From assembly GCA_935421135.1 (NCBI GenBank), contig OW285187.1, forward strand, positions 10,558,929 to 10,622,928: DNA of 64,000 nucleotides. Reading direction: 5' to 3'. Each line of letters starts with the position of its first letter. The stretch's first letter is position 1. Both the position numbers and the translations under genes were made by a program. Shown here piece by piece: positions 1 to 13,100 of this stretch. Origin of the DNA: Bugulina stolonifera (taxonomy: Eukaryota > Bryozoa > Gymnolaemata > Cheilostomatida > Bugulidae). A model generated the notes under the pieces. The model searched no databases and had not been told where the DNA came from. It worked only from the letters and a program-made list of their open reading frames with translations.

Positions 1-485
1 GAAAACACATCGAATCACATCGGGGGAGGTCGAAAACACATCGAATCACATCGGGGGAGGTCGAAAACACAACGAATCACATCGGGGGAGGTCGAAAACA
101 CATCGGGACACATCGAATCACATCGGGGGAGGTCAAAAACACATCGGGTTACATCGGGGAAGGTCGAAAACACATCGAGACACATCGAATCACATCGGGG
201 GAGGTCGAAAACACATCGGGGGAGGTAAAAAACACATCGGGTTACATCGGGTTACATCGGGTCACATCGGGGAAGGTCGAAAACACATTGGGACACATCG
301 AATCACATCGGGGGAGGTCGAAAACACATCGAGACACATCGAATCACATCAGGGGAGGTCGAAAACACATCGGGGGAGGTCGAAAACACATCGGGTTACA
401 TCGGGTTACATCGGGTTACATCGGGTTACATCGGGTTACATCGGGTTACATCGGGTTACATCGGGTTACATCGAATCACATCGGG
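1..485. repeat. Minisatellite built from ACATCGGG-type units
   Basis: The first 485 bases are a tandem array of variants of the 8-10 base core (T)ACATCGGG/ACATCGAATC, organised into longer blocks that also carry GGGGAGGTCGAAAAC. Near 385-470 the array becomes a clean run of about eight 10-bp units (ttacatcggg). The left edge runs out of the window, so the full length is unknown. A short open frame across the array (288-494) is a repeat artefact and is not called a gene. Confidence 0.95.
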
Positions 486-520
486 ATGCAATAAATCAGA
501 CTAAAAAAAAGGCAAATCAC

Positions 521-657
521 TTCTGATTGGACAGAGATTTCCATAAAAGCAAGCGTGAGAGAGGATTTTTATCATTACCACTCAACCACCTAGTAAAGAC
601 TTGCAACTCTGTGGATATTTACTAATTTCTCTGAATAAACATCACTCAACAATTAAT
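521..657 (+). promoter_or_regulatory. Candidate promoter and 5' UTR of the unknown spliced gene
   Basis: An inverted CCAAT box (GATTGG, 525-530) is followed 12 bp later by a TATA-like ATAAAAG (543-549). A start site about 30 bp downstream (near 575) would give a 5' UTR of roughly 80 bases before the ATG at 658. The spacing is typical of a TATA-driven RNA polymerase II promoter. The promoter call is inference from motif order; the motifs themselves are visible. Confidence 0.5.
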
Positions 658-660
658 ATG
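658..660 (+). CDS. Unknown gene exon 1 (start codon only)
   Basis: The sequence taatATG is followed directly by gtgagtaaac, a near-consensus donor. Joining ATG to the next exon gives M-ASTSK in frame, so the first coding exon is a single codon. Confidence 0.55.
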
Positions 661-3582
661 GTGAGTAAACTTATTTTAATATGTATTTTAGTATGAATTT
701 ACTCATTTGAGTTAACATTGGGACTAATTCTATTTTAGTAGTGATATAATACTCCCTTGGTATGACCAGAGCTTAGAAACTTTGTAAGCTTATGTATTAA
801 ACTGTTTTGATTCTCAACATGAGAGCAAGTATGTAGAGATCTGATCTGTCTATACTACAATTTGTGTGACCAGAGCTTAGAAGCTTTATATGTTGTGAGA
901 TTTATTTTCAATATGAGTAGTTATACCACTAGTAGTGTAATAAGTATCAAAACTGTTTATTACCACTTGTACTGGCTATACTAGTACATCCTAGCTATTT
1001 TAATATGTATTTTAATATGAACTTACTCATTTGAGTTAACATTGGGGCTAATTATATTTTAGTAGTGGTATAATTCTCCTTTGGTATGTCCAGGGCTTAA
1101 AAACGTTGTAAGCTTATATATTAAACTGTTTTGATTCTCAACATGAGAGCATGTGTGTAGAGATCTGCTCTGTCTATACTACAATCAGTGTGACCAGAGC
1201 TTAGAAACTTTATTATAAGTGGTTATACCACTGTAGTGTTTCTTTCTTTAGTAACTATGTTGCATTAGTAGTTCCATCTACTTGACTCATGCTTTGGTAT
1301 ATGTTTATTACTCTACATATACTTACAGGCTTCTACATCTAAATATCAAAGAAAGAAATATATAAGAAAAATTAAAACATCAAAAAAAGGTATGAAGTAT
1401 ATGATTACGTACGATTCGGAAGACAGAAGACGAATCTCGAGGAAAAGAATCCCATCTCCAGAAATGGTTAGTCTATTATCTTATTTGTTCACACATGCAT
1501 TACACCTTCAATCCACTATGGTGTTGGGTTTCTAAGATGTCAAAGGAGATTACTGACATTTCTTCAGAAGTACATGTTAGTTACACATAATGATGATGTA
1601 CTTTTTTATACTATAAGCCTCTTACCATGTCTAGAATGTCAAAAGAGACTACTTCCTTTTTAAAACCAGATGTTAATTAGCCATAGTATGATTTTCTCTA
1701 ATTCTATAAGTCTCTTACCATGTCTAAGATGTTAAAGATTAGTGATATTTTTATTATAAGTATTGCACTTTCTTTCTTATGTATTATTTTTATCAATAAG
1801 ACACTTTTTTTTCTTTTCTTATGTGAAAAAATATAACATAAATTACAACTGGTTTTCTTATGTTAATGATGTATTTCTCTTTATGTGAGTAAATAGACAG
1901 GCTTTAGTAGACTTGCTTAGTACTTAGAGTGCTAGTTTTTTCATCAAATTCCTCAAAAATCATATATTACAAATAACTATGTTAATGTAGTTTGTTAATT
2001 AGTCTCTGCACATTTTATTTACATTATAGAATGAAAAAGAAACAGAACTAGGGGAAGAAGAAATTGCGTTATTTGAAGAATGTGGGGGAGTAGATGGGTT
2101 CGAGATAGGTAAGAATGATCTAGTATCTATTTGTATATTTAGAATCTTTTTTTTTTTTCTGATTTACAAGTAAGTCATATGTTCTCTCTCACTTATTCTT
2201 GTTATTTTCTTTCTTTTTTAGGACTCAGAGCAAAGCCGATATGTAAGGGGGGTCTAAGATTCTATGTCTTTGTTAGTGATGAGACAAAAAGAAGACTGGA
2301 GATGTCACTAACAAAGCCATTTGAATCGGACGACCCCTGCTTTTTATGCAATAAGAATGTTGGGCACCGACGAGGTGTCCACATTCAACAACATTTTTTG
2401 CTCCGAATCTGTTTTTGCTATCACATAACAGTAGATGATGAGGGGATGAATAGACACTACAACTTTCCATCTAATCATCATATTGATGGAAAGCCCTGTC
2501 ACCGACACATCTCATTCAACACACGCTTTCTAACCGATATCTATTCATTAAAAAAGACCATATCCTTTTTGCAAAGGGTCACTGGTCACTCTCCACCTTC
2601 CAAAATACTCATCCCCGCATACACTCCAACAACTGTTGGTGGGGTAGTATACCCTCCCTTCTTTAAGGGGATGTCTACTACTCCATTCTCTTTAAAGTCT
2701 GGGGTGTGCTCTTCACAATTTCCTCTCCCTTCTCACCATCATTTTGATTCAGATGCTTCTTCCATCAGTAACTCTCTTACTAATGGAGACATTACCATCT
2801 CTACTTCTTCTCTTACAACTACTACTATTACTACTACTCCTTCTACTACTTCTTTTCCTCCACTCTTTTCTTCACATTCACCCTCTCATTCTCCTGAAAG
2901 ATCTGTAAAGTCTGGGGTGTGCTCTTCACAATTTCCTCTCCCTTCTCACCATCATTTTGATTCAGATGCTTCTTCCATTAGTAACTCTCTTACTAATGGA
3001 GACATTACCACCTCTACTTCTTCTCTTACAACTACTACTATTACTACTACCATTACTACCACTCCTTCTACTGCTTCTTTTCCCCCACTCTTTTCTTCAC
3101 ATTCACCCTCTCATTCTCCTGAAAGGTCTGATGATACAGTTACCACTGTTTCGATACCTACTTCTACTCCCACCTCTTCACCTGCTCCACTCTTTTTCTT
3201 AGATTCACCCTCTTTTTCTCTTGGAAGATCTAATAATACAATTACTAGTCTTTCAATACCTACTTTTATTACTACTTCTACTACTACCACTTCTTCCTTT
3301 TCTTTAGCTTCACCCTCTCTTTCTTTTGGAAGAGAGCTACTTAGCTCGCAATCTCCTTCTTGTTCGTCTGAACTCAATCTTAATACCCCCACCACTATTA
3401 TCCCCATAGAAGAGGAGACTGTCAGTGAACTAGTTGATCGAAGCAGACTCCCCCCATCTTTTTTCTCTGGAGCAGTTGAGTATTACCGCTCTGCCATTTT
3501 TCTTCTCAAGAAGAATGGGTATCACAGAGAGGTAATAGCACAAGCTGAAGCTTACCTTCGAGTCAGTGAAGAAAAGCTCTAA
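658..3582 (+). CDS. Unknown spliced protein: basic N-terminus, Cys/His cluster, Ser/Thr-rich duplicated tail (4 exons, about 526 aa)
   Basis: I do not recognise the family. Coding exons are 658-660 (the ATG alone), 1329-1466, 2030-2108 and 2222-3582, all with GT-AG borders and continuous frame. Residues 2-47 are strongly basic (KYQRKKYIRKIK, then SRKRIP), suggesting nucleic-acid binding or nuclear entry. Residues 48-73 are acidic (NEKETELGEEE). Residues about 113-170 hold a Cys/His cluster: CFLC at 113-116, H122, H127, H131, CFC at 137-139, H141, and CHRH at 166-169, compatible with zinc binding. Residues 231-376 are two copies of a Ser/Thr/His/Pro module, followed by a third degenerate Ser/Thr/Pro stretch. 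The last 60 residues (ELVDRSRLPPSFF... LLKKNGYHREVIAQAEAYLR) look like a folded helical cap. It could be a lineage-specific host gene or a gene carried by a mobile element. The gene model is fairly secure; the function is unknown. Confidence 0.65.
672..1225 (+). repeat. Tandem duplication (period about 324 bp) inside intron 1 of the unknown gene
   Basis: A block of over 200 bases starting tattttaatatg at 672 recurs at 996 with scattered substitutions. Both copies contain gagttaacattgg, ttttgattctcaacatgaga, and ccagagcttagaa or a close variant. A less regular repeat of ctcttaccatgtct lies in intron 2 (about 1530-1740). Confidence 0.8.
1329..1466 (+). CDS. Unknown gene exon 2 (basic N-terminal region)
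   Basis: The acceptor is cttacag and the donor gttagt; the exon is 46 codons, phase 0 on both sides. An internal GTATGA after AAAAAAG could be a shorter alternative donor, but reading through it keeps the frame open to the phase-0 donor at 1467. Confidence 0.6.
2030..2108 (+). CDS. Unknown gene exon 3 (acidic segment)
   Basis: The acceptor is cattatag and the donor gtaagaat. The exon is 79 bp, 26 codons plus one base. That base, G, completes GGA (Gly74) with the first two bases of exon 4. Confidence 0.65.
2222..3582 (+). CDS. Unknown gene exon 4 (Cys/His cluster, Ser/Thr repeats, C-terminus)
   Basis: A polypyrimidine tract ending in tttttag precedes the exon. It encodes residues 74-526 and ends in TAA (3580-3582). 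No canonical AATAAA was found in the next kilobase, which is satellite-like, so the 3' end of the mRNA is unclear. Confidence 0.7.
2692..3128 (+). repeat. Two-copy 213-bp coding repeat in the unknown gene
   Basis: The segment starting aaagtctggggtgtgctc near 2695 recurs at 2908. The copies are almost identical, apart from a 12-bp insertion (an extra ACT/ATT run, coding Thr/Ile) in the second and a few substitutions. The repeat keeps the frame and duplicates a 71-residue Ser/Thr/His module. Confidence 0.9.
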
Positions 3583-3739
3583 TCATCTTTCTTTAGTTTT
3601 TTTTCTTTTTTCTCCCACTCTCTTTCTCCCACTCTCTCTCTGTAGTGTCTCATTCCCTCTGCATTTACTTTTATGTGATAGCAAATCAGTGAGGATTTTT
3701 TTTTTAAATTATTTTTTTAAATTATTATATAATGGTATT

Positions 3740-4470
3740 CTAACACTTATACACATCCTTTTATACATTCTATTGCTACTATTGTAAAAAGTTTATTTAA
3801 TGTATTATATGTGCTGACTTAACACATGCACACAGCTGTCTCTTGCTATAATAGCTATGACATACTCCTTTACATATGTGTCTTTTATTCTTTCAATTGT
3901 GTTTAAATCATATTATAATGATATTTCAACATGTGTACACAATCTTTATTTATTCTATTGCTACTATTGTGAAAAGTTTATTTAATGTATTATATATGCT
4001 GCCCTTAACACATGTACACAGACTTTTCTTGCTAACAATAGCTATGACATACTCCTTTACATATGTAGCTTTTTTATTCATTCTATTGCTAGTGTTGTAA
4101 AAAGTGTATTTAATGTATTACATAATGCTGACTTAACACATACACTCAATCTTTTATTTATTCTATTGCTACTATTGTGAAAAGTTTATTTAATATATTA
4201 CATAATGCTGACTTAACACATGCACACAACCTTTTATTTATTCTATTGCTACTATTGTGAAAAGTTTATCTAATGTATAATATACACTGTCTTAACACAT
4301 GCACACAGACTTCCTTGCTAATAACAGATATGACATACTCTTTTAAATATGTGTCTTTTATTCTTTCAATTGTGTTTTAACACGTGTACACAATCTTTTA
4401 TTCATTCTATTGTCACCATTGCGAAAAGTTATTTAATGTATTATATATGCTGACTTAACACATGCACACG
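3740..4470 (+). repeat. Degenerate satellite with TTCTATTGCTACTATTGTGAAAAG core
   Basis: The core motif (near 3766, 3955, 4080, 4160, 4240 and 4405) is followed by tttatttaatgtattata and ttaacacatgcacaca in most copies. Adjacent copies are about 80 bp apart; others lie in longer units of about 190 bp that also contain tatgacatactcctttacat. No convincing gene lies in 3583-4580. Confidence 0.85.
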
Positions 4471-4580
4471 GTTCTTTGTTGTCAATACAATGTATATCAT
4501 AGAAACAACCCTTCTTCCCATCAGTATATTTATAGCCAAGACTTTACACATTTCTTTATTAACAATGCAATGCACATCAT

Positions 4581-4652
4581 AAACCAAGCCTTCCGTAGTA
4601 CTTCTTCTTATCACTGAAACCAAGCCTTCCGTAGTACTTCTTCTTATCGCTG
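4581..4652 (+). repeat. 36-bp tandem duplication bordering the GC island
   Basis: The 36-bp unit (aaaccaagccttccgtag...) occurs at 4581-4616 and again at 4617-4652 with a single substitution. The GC-rich island starts directly after the second copy. Confidence 0.85.
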
Positions 4653-5345
4653 ATGAGAGCTATAGGCGAAGCGCAGCCGAATTCGCTCGTTTAAATCACA
4701 AGCTTTCCGAGTGGGGGCGCGGGAGAAGCGGCGGGCCGCTGCCTAGTCGCTTGGCCCGGTGGATACGGGGCACCGGCGTCGCCTCCACGTGTACGGTCGG
4801 CGCCGCACGCAACGTGGGCGGACGCGGCTTGACCGCCTCAAACGATCGGTCGTTCGGGTGAGTGGGGGTTGCGGGGGGAGGGTGGGCGGCGGTGGAGGAG
4901 GGGTGGCGGTGATGACGGTGATGGCGGCGGTGGCGGCGGCGGCGGTGGTGGTGGCGGCGGTGGCGGCGGTGGTGGCGGTGGCGGTGGTGGCGGCGGTGGC
5001 GGCGGCGGTGGTGAGGGCGGTGGTGGCGGCGGCGACGGCGGCGGTGAGGGCGGCGGTGGCGGCGGCGGCGACGGCGGTGGCGCGGACGGGACGAGGGCGG
5101 TGGCGGGGAGTGGGGGAGGAGTGGGAGGTGGGGGAGGGGGAGGAGGGCGGGAAGGAGGGAGGGAAGGGGTCGTGGCCGGGTTCGGGGTCAAGTGTGCAAA
5201 TGTTTTTTCGACCAATCAGAAGGGGGGATTTTGGGGTGACCTTGGCAAGGTCGTGTGCAAAATTTTTGTGCTCTTCTGTGATTGGTTGAAATCGGAAATA
5301 CCGGCTTGTGATTGGTTGAAAACAGGGGTCAATGAGTGCGTGTCT
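4653..5345. other. Isolated GC-rich island with (GGCGGT)n tract and CCAAT boxes
   Basis: This segment is far richer in G+C and CpG than everything around it. Its left part (4653-4865) is GC-rich unique sequence. The middle (about 4870-5165) is a G-rich GGC/GGT repeat on the + strand with strong G-quadruplex potential. The right part carries CCAAT at 5211 and two ATTGGTTGAAA boxes at about 5279 and 5311. The layout resembles a CpG-island promoter, but I find no convincing coding exon next to it. Long open frames through the island come from the triplet repeat and are not called genes. An alternative is a fragment of ribosomal DNA spacer or foreign DNA; I recognise no rRNA gene in it. Confidence 0.7.
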
Positions 5346-5621
5346 GTCTAGAAGTGCACTGACTATACTACTCACATACAATGATTAGTTGTTATAATAA
5401 TTTGCAATAATTATTTAGTTGTTTGCTGCACTGTGGTCCATCCAGTGTTTACTGGTGCTTCGGAGTAAACTAAAATTTTGAATCATGAATAATACTTATA
5501 ACAGTGTCCAGACAAGGTATTCAGATAGCAAAACGTACTTTTAAAGTAAGAGTACACATTTACAAAGCAATAAACAAGTGTGTATGGGTGATTTGTTTGT
5601 TAGATTATGCATAGGCGAACA

Positions 5622-6050
5622 CAGGGGTTTCCAACCTGGGGTACATTTTAGAGATCTAGGGGGTACTTAATACATTTTTGACAGTGATTTTCAGTTACAG
5701 ATTATTGATTATGAATTATCATTATCCATCACTTAACTGAACATCAAATGGCTCACTGATGCTAATGAAGTTGAGCTAAACCAATGTGAAAGCCATAAAA
5801 CATTACAATCGATGAAAGCTACATGCATATTGCGTTGTCATCATTAAATAATATTGAGAAAGAAAGATTTCATTCCATACTGCATTTATATTTTTGATAA
5901 CGTATTATGCAATATTAATCAAATTAAACCAAATATATCCTTCATTAAACACAGTTTTACAGAGGGGTACATTGTTTGCTACAAAGGGGTACATTGTTTG
6001 CTACATGAATGCTAAGGGGTACTTAGGCTAAAAAAGGTTGAGAACCCCTG
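5622..6050. mobile_element. hAT-type non-autonomous element (MITE)
   Basis: The left end CAGGGGTTTCCAACCT and the right end AGGTTGAGAACCCCTG are inverted repeats, and the CAGGGGTT form is typical of hAT transposons. Flanking octamers ggcgaaca (5614-5621) and ggctaaca (6051-6058) match at 7 of 8 positions, as expected for an old 8-bp target-site duplication. The interior contains no transposase and a small tandem repeat of ggggtacattgtttgctac near 5965-6004. Confidence 0.85.
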
Positions 6051-6843
6051 GGCTAACACATTGTGCAAGCTGCATGTACTGTATACCACAAGTTTGTAAT
6101 GTCCTCAAACTGTCTCTTATTCCAGGTGCTCATTTAAATGAAAATTATCTTCAATAAAACAAAGATGTTTATATTTATTTACTGGGTGATTAACAAATTA
6201 CAATATTTTAAACCAAATTGAGAATACTATTAAAACATTTAAAAACTACAATACATTAAAGTGCAATGGGCTCATTGCATAACAATGACTATAGCATATA
6301 TTGTACACATATATAATAAAAATAATTCCCCACAATCTTCTAAATTTAAGGCAAAGCGTTAAATTAACCAGTTATACACAAAATTATTTACAATTCATAG
6401 TCAAGGTATATTACTACCTGTTATATAATATATAACCGTTATTAGGATGCTCAGTTCTAATAATAGTGTTTGTATCAGCAGATATCTCACTTCAACAAGT
6501 ATAATATTTAATAATATAATTATATTTAAAAATAGATTTCCTATATGTAATAATATATTTATATATTAACAAACTTCCTTATCAGCAGTCGTATCGCATT
6601 CAAACTGGTGAGAAAAATTTATTAATTTCTATAAAATACTATTATGATTGCCATCTGTTGTTACCAATTGAAGAACTTGGAACATTTCTTATCAGTTATA
6701 GTTGCATATACATTGTACATTTACATACTATAGACTGCTTTCTACTATATAAAGTTCTATTTAATGTCTTTATAACATAACAATGTGCATGAGATTTCTT
6801 GTTAGCAGAAAAGAATATTCTAGAAGGGTAAAAGTTTGTACTT
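6051..6843. other. AT-rich spacer / 3' flank of AP-2
   Basis: No coding sequence is seen. The minus strand contains several possible poly(A) signals for the AP-2 mRNA, including AATAAA at 6843-6848, which overlaps the stop codon, and another at 6618-6623. Confidence 0.4.
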
Positions 6844-7135
6844 TTATTGCTGCAACGGAGCTCGTTCATTCATATCCTTAGAGCTGTCATCGCCCGTCAT
6901 CTGTGATGAAGACTGACATTTCTTATCAACAATTTTGAGCATTTCATTTAAATAATTCTGAGTGGCAGTTAGACCAGCAATGACTGATGGAGAACCAAAA
7001 CCATGTGTAAGGAGTGCAAAGTTAGTTAGATGTCTTTGTATACTAGGGTCAAGGAGAGGTTGATGAGGCCTAGTATTGCCACCTATGGGTGATCTGTCTT
7101 GGCTTAGTAAATCTATTAATTCTTTGATTAATTGC
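6844..7135 (-). CDS. TFAP2: AP-2 last exon (second dimerisation helix, C-terminus)
   Basis: It encodes [30 protein letters not shown] and a Lys/Ser-rich tail ending MNERAPLQQ. The TAA stop at 6846-6844 lies inside an AATAAA. Confidence 0.95.
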
Positions 7136-10100
7136 CTACAAAGTAAATAATATCTTACAATATAATGATTATCAAGAAGGGTGTACATTTCCTTATCCCA
7201 TGACACTGTGATTGTTGGAACTAAGAAAAGCTTTCTATAGCAGCAAATTTAAAATTCATATTCAACATTGCCAGGGGTATGATGATTAAAATATATAAAT
7301 TATTCTAAAATAACATCGGTTAGCAAAATAAACATGGACTGGAATCGAAGAATTTTTCTGTAACACAAAATAATTACTGGTAAAAATCTGATTCAATGAC
7401 TACACATGATTCAAATATTTCTAGTAACACTTATTTATCACCAACAAAAACTAGTAAAATTATATACTACAACTACCCTGGGATGAAAACTAGCCAATAT
7501 GTATTCTATTGGCAAATATGAAAAATATAATTATTTTGACTGAAGTAAGTAAAATGTCTGAGGCCTAAGCATTAGCCAATTAGATTCGCCCTAGTAAGAT
7601 TTGCATGAGGAGAGATGTCAATAATGTAATAGGAATAGGAAGTTTGTCTAGCAGCTTCAGTTCTCAGCGTGAGTCAGTTTGACAGCTACCCTTAATTGGT
7701 TGATTTTCAGTGCATATTCCCTCCCCTCCTTACAAGCACAACTTAATATATAACCCACTTCTGTCTTTAATTTAAAAATTAAATGTTGGGATTACATAAA
7801 AAGAATTAGTAGCTTATTTAATTCACTAAATATAACCATATGGAATAAATTAGTACATTGGATACTAGTTTAGCTAACCAAGATATTACAATGGCACTAG
7901 CATAGTAGAGCATTGCTTAGAACTAAATGTATATTCAATATTTGTTAGTTATCCATTCAGCCAAATTAGCTGCATTTTCCAATTTACTAGCACTGCACAT
8001 GTATTGTATGGTTTTGTTTCAATAGTGGATACAATTCACTGTATCAACTCACAGGCTAAGGTAAAAAACGACTTGCATCATGTGCAGATAAGACTCGAGT
8101 GCTGTATCACTAAATACTCATAATCTATTGTACATCTAAAACCTGCAGGTACAAATTTGCATGTGAGTTACAATGCTGATATACTGCAGAATGTAATTTA
8201 CTAGGCTATCGGCCATCTAAATTGACTTTAACTTCACCACAAGATACTCTGAATACGGCCAATACAATTATGAAAATGTTACATTTTTTTCATCAGCTTA
8301 GTTTAGAGTGTATTTTGAAATTTTCTATGCAAGGACCAAATAAATGCACCTACTGTAAATATTGATACCTAAAACTGTAATAGTTGTACCTACTGTGATA
8401 GGGATAAAGTTATTTCTTATGAAGTTTTCTAAAAAAAATATTACTTACTTAGCTGCAAGCACCATGTTTTTTCTAGTGTGTAAATCTGTAGGGTCAGCAA
8501 TTGTTCTACTATTGTAATCAGCACACTGTTTAGCTGGAAATTCTGTTTCACATATATATGCGTAATCTTTGGCAAGACGGATTGCTTCTCCTAAAATACA
8601 ATTATATCACAATGTTTATAACCCATATAAATTACAGATTAAAAATTTTTGCTATAGGTTAAGCTTGAGACGCTTTTGTCAGAAAGAACAATATCTAACA
8701 GGTGCCCTTTAAGACAATCTTAATATCAAGGAAATAAAGTCTAATATTGATGTTTAAACTGTATGCTGAATTCTATTAATAACTTTGGAAGGAATTTTGG
8801 GCCATAACTCTGTTAACATCATTCGGACACAGTAAACACAGTTACATCAGTTACTAACAGTCTATCTATACCTTCTACTAGTGATGTGAGCAGAGTTACA
8901 TTAGCTGCTTTCCTTCTCCCTGCAGGTAAGCTAAGACCAATCTGCTCTAGTTTATCTCGTAATGATCTTCCACCATTCTTTGACTTGGCTCTGAAACATG
9001 AACCAAGCTATCTGTAGTCTGATATAATACTCTTATAGACTTAGACTTCTGTTTAATAGAAAATCGAAACATACAGTTGAAATTTGATTTTTCCATCGCG
9101 ATATGTCTTAAATAATATTCACATGATTTTTTATTGGAAACCCTTGCTGTATAATGTGGGGTGTTTTTCTCCTGACCAAATAGAAATAGCCCTACCTTCT
9201 TAAAACTCCACCAAGTAAGGAAGCATTGAGGCATTCTGGAGGACTAAGTCTACGCTGTACTTCTGCAACAGTAACTTTGTATTTACTAGTGCTGGATAGA
9301 AGAGATAATCTACCAGGTACTGAACAGAATACATCTCCAGGTGCTACCATGCTGTCTGACATGTAGTCCTTCCCTTCTAGCTTTGCTTTCATACCTAGAG
9401 CAAACAGCAATACAGTGTTAATTGCTGCACAGCAGTTACATTGGCTATCTCAATCAATAATACTATATAATATTATTTCATCAACTTAGAGAAAGTTTGG
9501 ACATTTACATGCACATGTACATGTATATTTTCCAACATAGAATTGAGAGAATATGATGTGACTCTGTGATTGTTTTGTATAATAATTCTAAGATAAATAA
9601 TATAATTATATTGAAACATGATAATTGCAATTCAGGCCCTACACGCATATATTACTTTGGAATTTTTATGTATGCTTAGGCTTAAATTCAAAATACGGTT
9701 TCAATAAAACGACGAGCATCTTTATCATACACATGATATGTTCTACTTTTATTAGAGGTGGTGATCATTCAAAAAGGTTACAGTTAATTCTTTTATCTCT
9801 CTGAAGGGATTAAGCTAAGAAAACAGGTCATGTTTCTAATATCTAGTGTAACGCGAATGTCATAACATTAGTTCACCATTTTAATCAAATTGTAATTTCT
9901 GCCACAAAATATTTTGCAAAAATTTATAACTCACCTTTTCTGTAGCCTTCTCCTAACATATAATCATCGGGTTCCTAAAAAAATTGGTGATAGTTTAATT
10001 ATATAGTGGAACATGTATTGCTACTGTGAGGACAACATTGTGTTATAGCATAGAAAAAATTCCATGTATGTTAATGCACAACTTAACAGTTATGCCCATG

Positions 10101-13100
10101 AAATGTGGTCAAAATTTTGTAAAAATTTGCTTTGGTCTATCTGTACTGGTGTGTTACACTTCTTTCCCAGAGGGTATTTATTTACATCTGAACAAATCTA
10201 TTGTGAAACATGTTTTATAGAAATCTGATCAGGTAGAGACATGCATATACTGAACTGTGTGAACATAGAAGCACTATATAGACGTGTGCCTATTTATTGT
10301 GGTATATTAGTTACAAATTACTGTCTACTATGCTAAGTGCCCTTAACCACTTTCATACCAACTAGTTTTTATAAAACCAATTTTCTTCTTGCTGGCTAAT
10401 GATGCTTTTTACCACAAAACACAATGTATAACCTAAGTAGATACAAGACTGCTACGTAGGTGTAACCATTGAATTAGCTACCAGTAGAGGAGCTGTATAG
10501 GCATTGTGGGTATTTATTATTTTTTAAATTCTTTCATATGATTGTCTTATATATCTTAAGATGAAATGTATTATTATTTGTGTAATTTACATTCAACATG
10601 TTGGAATAAGAGATATACCAAGTGTACTAAACATGTGCATACAAGCAGAGTATTTCCAGCATAACATAATTTAAAAATAATTTATGTGAAACAAATTAAG
10701 ATGCAAGGAAGCTCTGATATGAATAAATGCTGACACAACTGCAGTTAATTCCGCAGCGGTAAGACTTATATTGTTTGAAGATGAGCTAATACAAAAATAT
10801 TTACTAGATTAGTGCAATGAAGTGTAGATGAAATGATAACATAATGTTTCATATTCCGCTGAAGAAGGTTTATGACAAATGTGGGACAGAAATTTCTCAT
10901 CATATGTTCGAGTACTTCCTTTCATAACATGCATAAACCTCTCATACATGTCAATATTTAGCTGAAGTTGAAAAAAGTAGAAAGTAGTTAAGAGCTCTTG
11001 GTGAAGAGTTATTATTATAATTTCAAGTAGTTGAATTCTGATCATAAATGTAAATAAACTCAACATTTACATTCAAATTTTGTCATCCAGAAAATTGGGG
11101 GCCTTTAATCTTGAACTAATCCGATAAACTTGAAGTAATGTCATGTTTGAAGAAGTAGCTGTATGGTTATGTACCAAACTCACTGCTCTACTTTAACGGC
11201 AGGAATTGTTCTTCACTCAAATAATATTTTGAAGTACCAATTGGACTGTTCAACTTATAAGGTATTATTTTGATATTATTATGATATTTCTGCTCTCATC
11301 TCTGTTGTATGACAATTTATATTCAGTTGAGGAGATTTCTAGAGTTTTATTATTTTAACACGTGTGTGACTGCCATTTCTAAATCTTTGTCCTTAGCAAT
11401 TGGTCAGAATTTTTAAAGTTGTAAAGTAAATGTCTCTTGACTTTGCTTTTTTGAAAGCGTCTCAGTAATTTGATGATAACAGCTATCTAACCTGTTCCAC
11501 TTTACTCTTATAGAACATAGAAAGCTTGCTTATTTCTGGTTACCACATTAGCAGGTCAAGGTCTAAATAATAAACTTATGCTCCACATAAAACGACATAA
11601 AACGTTACTGCTTATATTTTCTCAGTATAAACCCCAAACCCCAAATGAAGTGTTTGTAAATTGTTGCATTTCCTATTAGCCAATGAAATGTTACAACTAC
11701 AACAAGTTGGTCACGTGACAGGAAATGTATACAGTGTGTAGCGTATAGTATTTTACCTGTGGTGAGGCATCTTCACCGGACATAGAACTCTGCTGCATCA
11801 TTTCATGATGACTGCTGCTGTGTCCTCCATATAACAATGTGTCCGGTCTCCTCATGTAATCCCTCCTCGCGTCATACGCTGACTGTAGAGATGCTTGTTG
11901 GATCTGCTGCTGTAACTGTAAAATGTCACCATTACGTAGATGTACGTGTATATGTATAATGTATGTGTATATGTACGTGTATATGTATAATGTATGTATA
12001 ATGTATGTGTATATGTATAGTGTAAATGTATAGTGTATGTGTATATTATGTAGATGTACATATATGTGCACGTCTCTATATATAATGTACATGTATGTGT
12101 ACTTCTATATGTATAATGTACATAAACACGTTGAAAAATGCACTTGGACAAAGAACATAATACAGCATGTCCATATACACAATATGATACATGAATATAT
12201 AAATATGTACATCCATATGTACATTGTATATGTGATGTACAAGTGTTATACAACATCAGCACCTATATAATGTACATGTATGTGTACTTCTATATGTATA
12301 ATGTACATAAACACGTTGAAAAATGCACTTGGACAAAGAACATAATACAGCATGTCCATATACACAATATGATACATGAATATATAAATATGTACATCCA
12401 TATGTACATTGTATATGTGATGTACAAGTGTTATACAACATCAGCACCTTGTCGGTGCATGTACACCTTGTATATTTCCTTATATATGCACAATCATATA
12501 AATGTCTCGATATCCCCTCGGCCTCAGTCCCCATATCACCTCGGCCTCAGTCCCCATGTCCCCTCGGCCTCAGTCCCCATATACCCTTCCTTCTAGCCCC
12601 CCCACAGCTACAACATGGTGTATGGTGATGAGATAAAAAATTTCCAGTGGGCTAAATTATTATAATGTAAATGTGTGAAATGTCCACTGATTCAAATCAT
12701 TGTGGTCAGAGTAGAAGAGATTTGAAGTGTTTAATATACCTTAAATATGAATAATAACAGTTTATACTCCATATTTATTAAATTATCACAATATGAATAT
12801 GTATGTACAATGCATATATTATATTGTCATGTATGATATACAATGGTATAGGGTCAAACACTTAATTTTCCCTTCAATAAGAAGAGAGGGAAGAAATTAG
12901 CCAATTTATTTGAGGTTGAGTGTCAATCTGGTAGCTGCGACCACTGTAACACCTAATACTTAAAAGCAGTAGCCTCAGTCCCCTATACCTTCCCCTCAGA
13001 CGACTCTACATTGTGACCACTGTACCACCTAGCCTCAGTCCCCATATACCTCCCTCCCAGTTGACTCTACATTGTGATCACTGTAACACCTAGCTTCAGT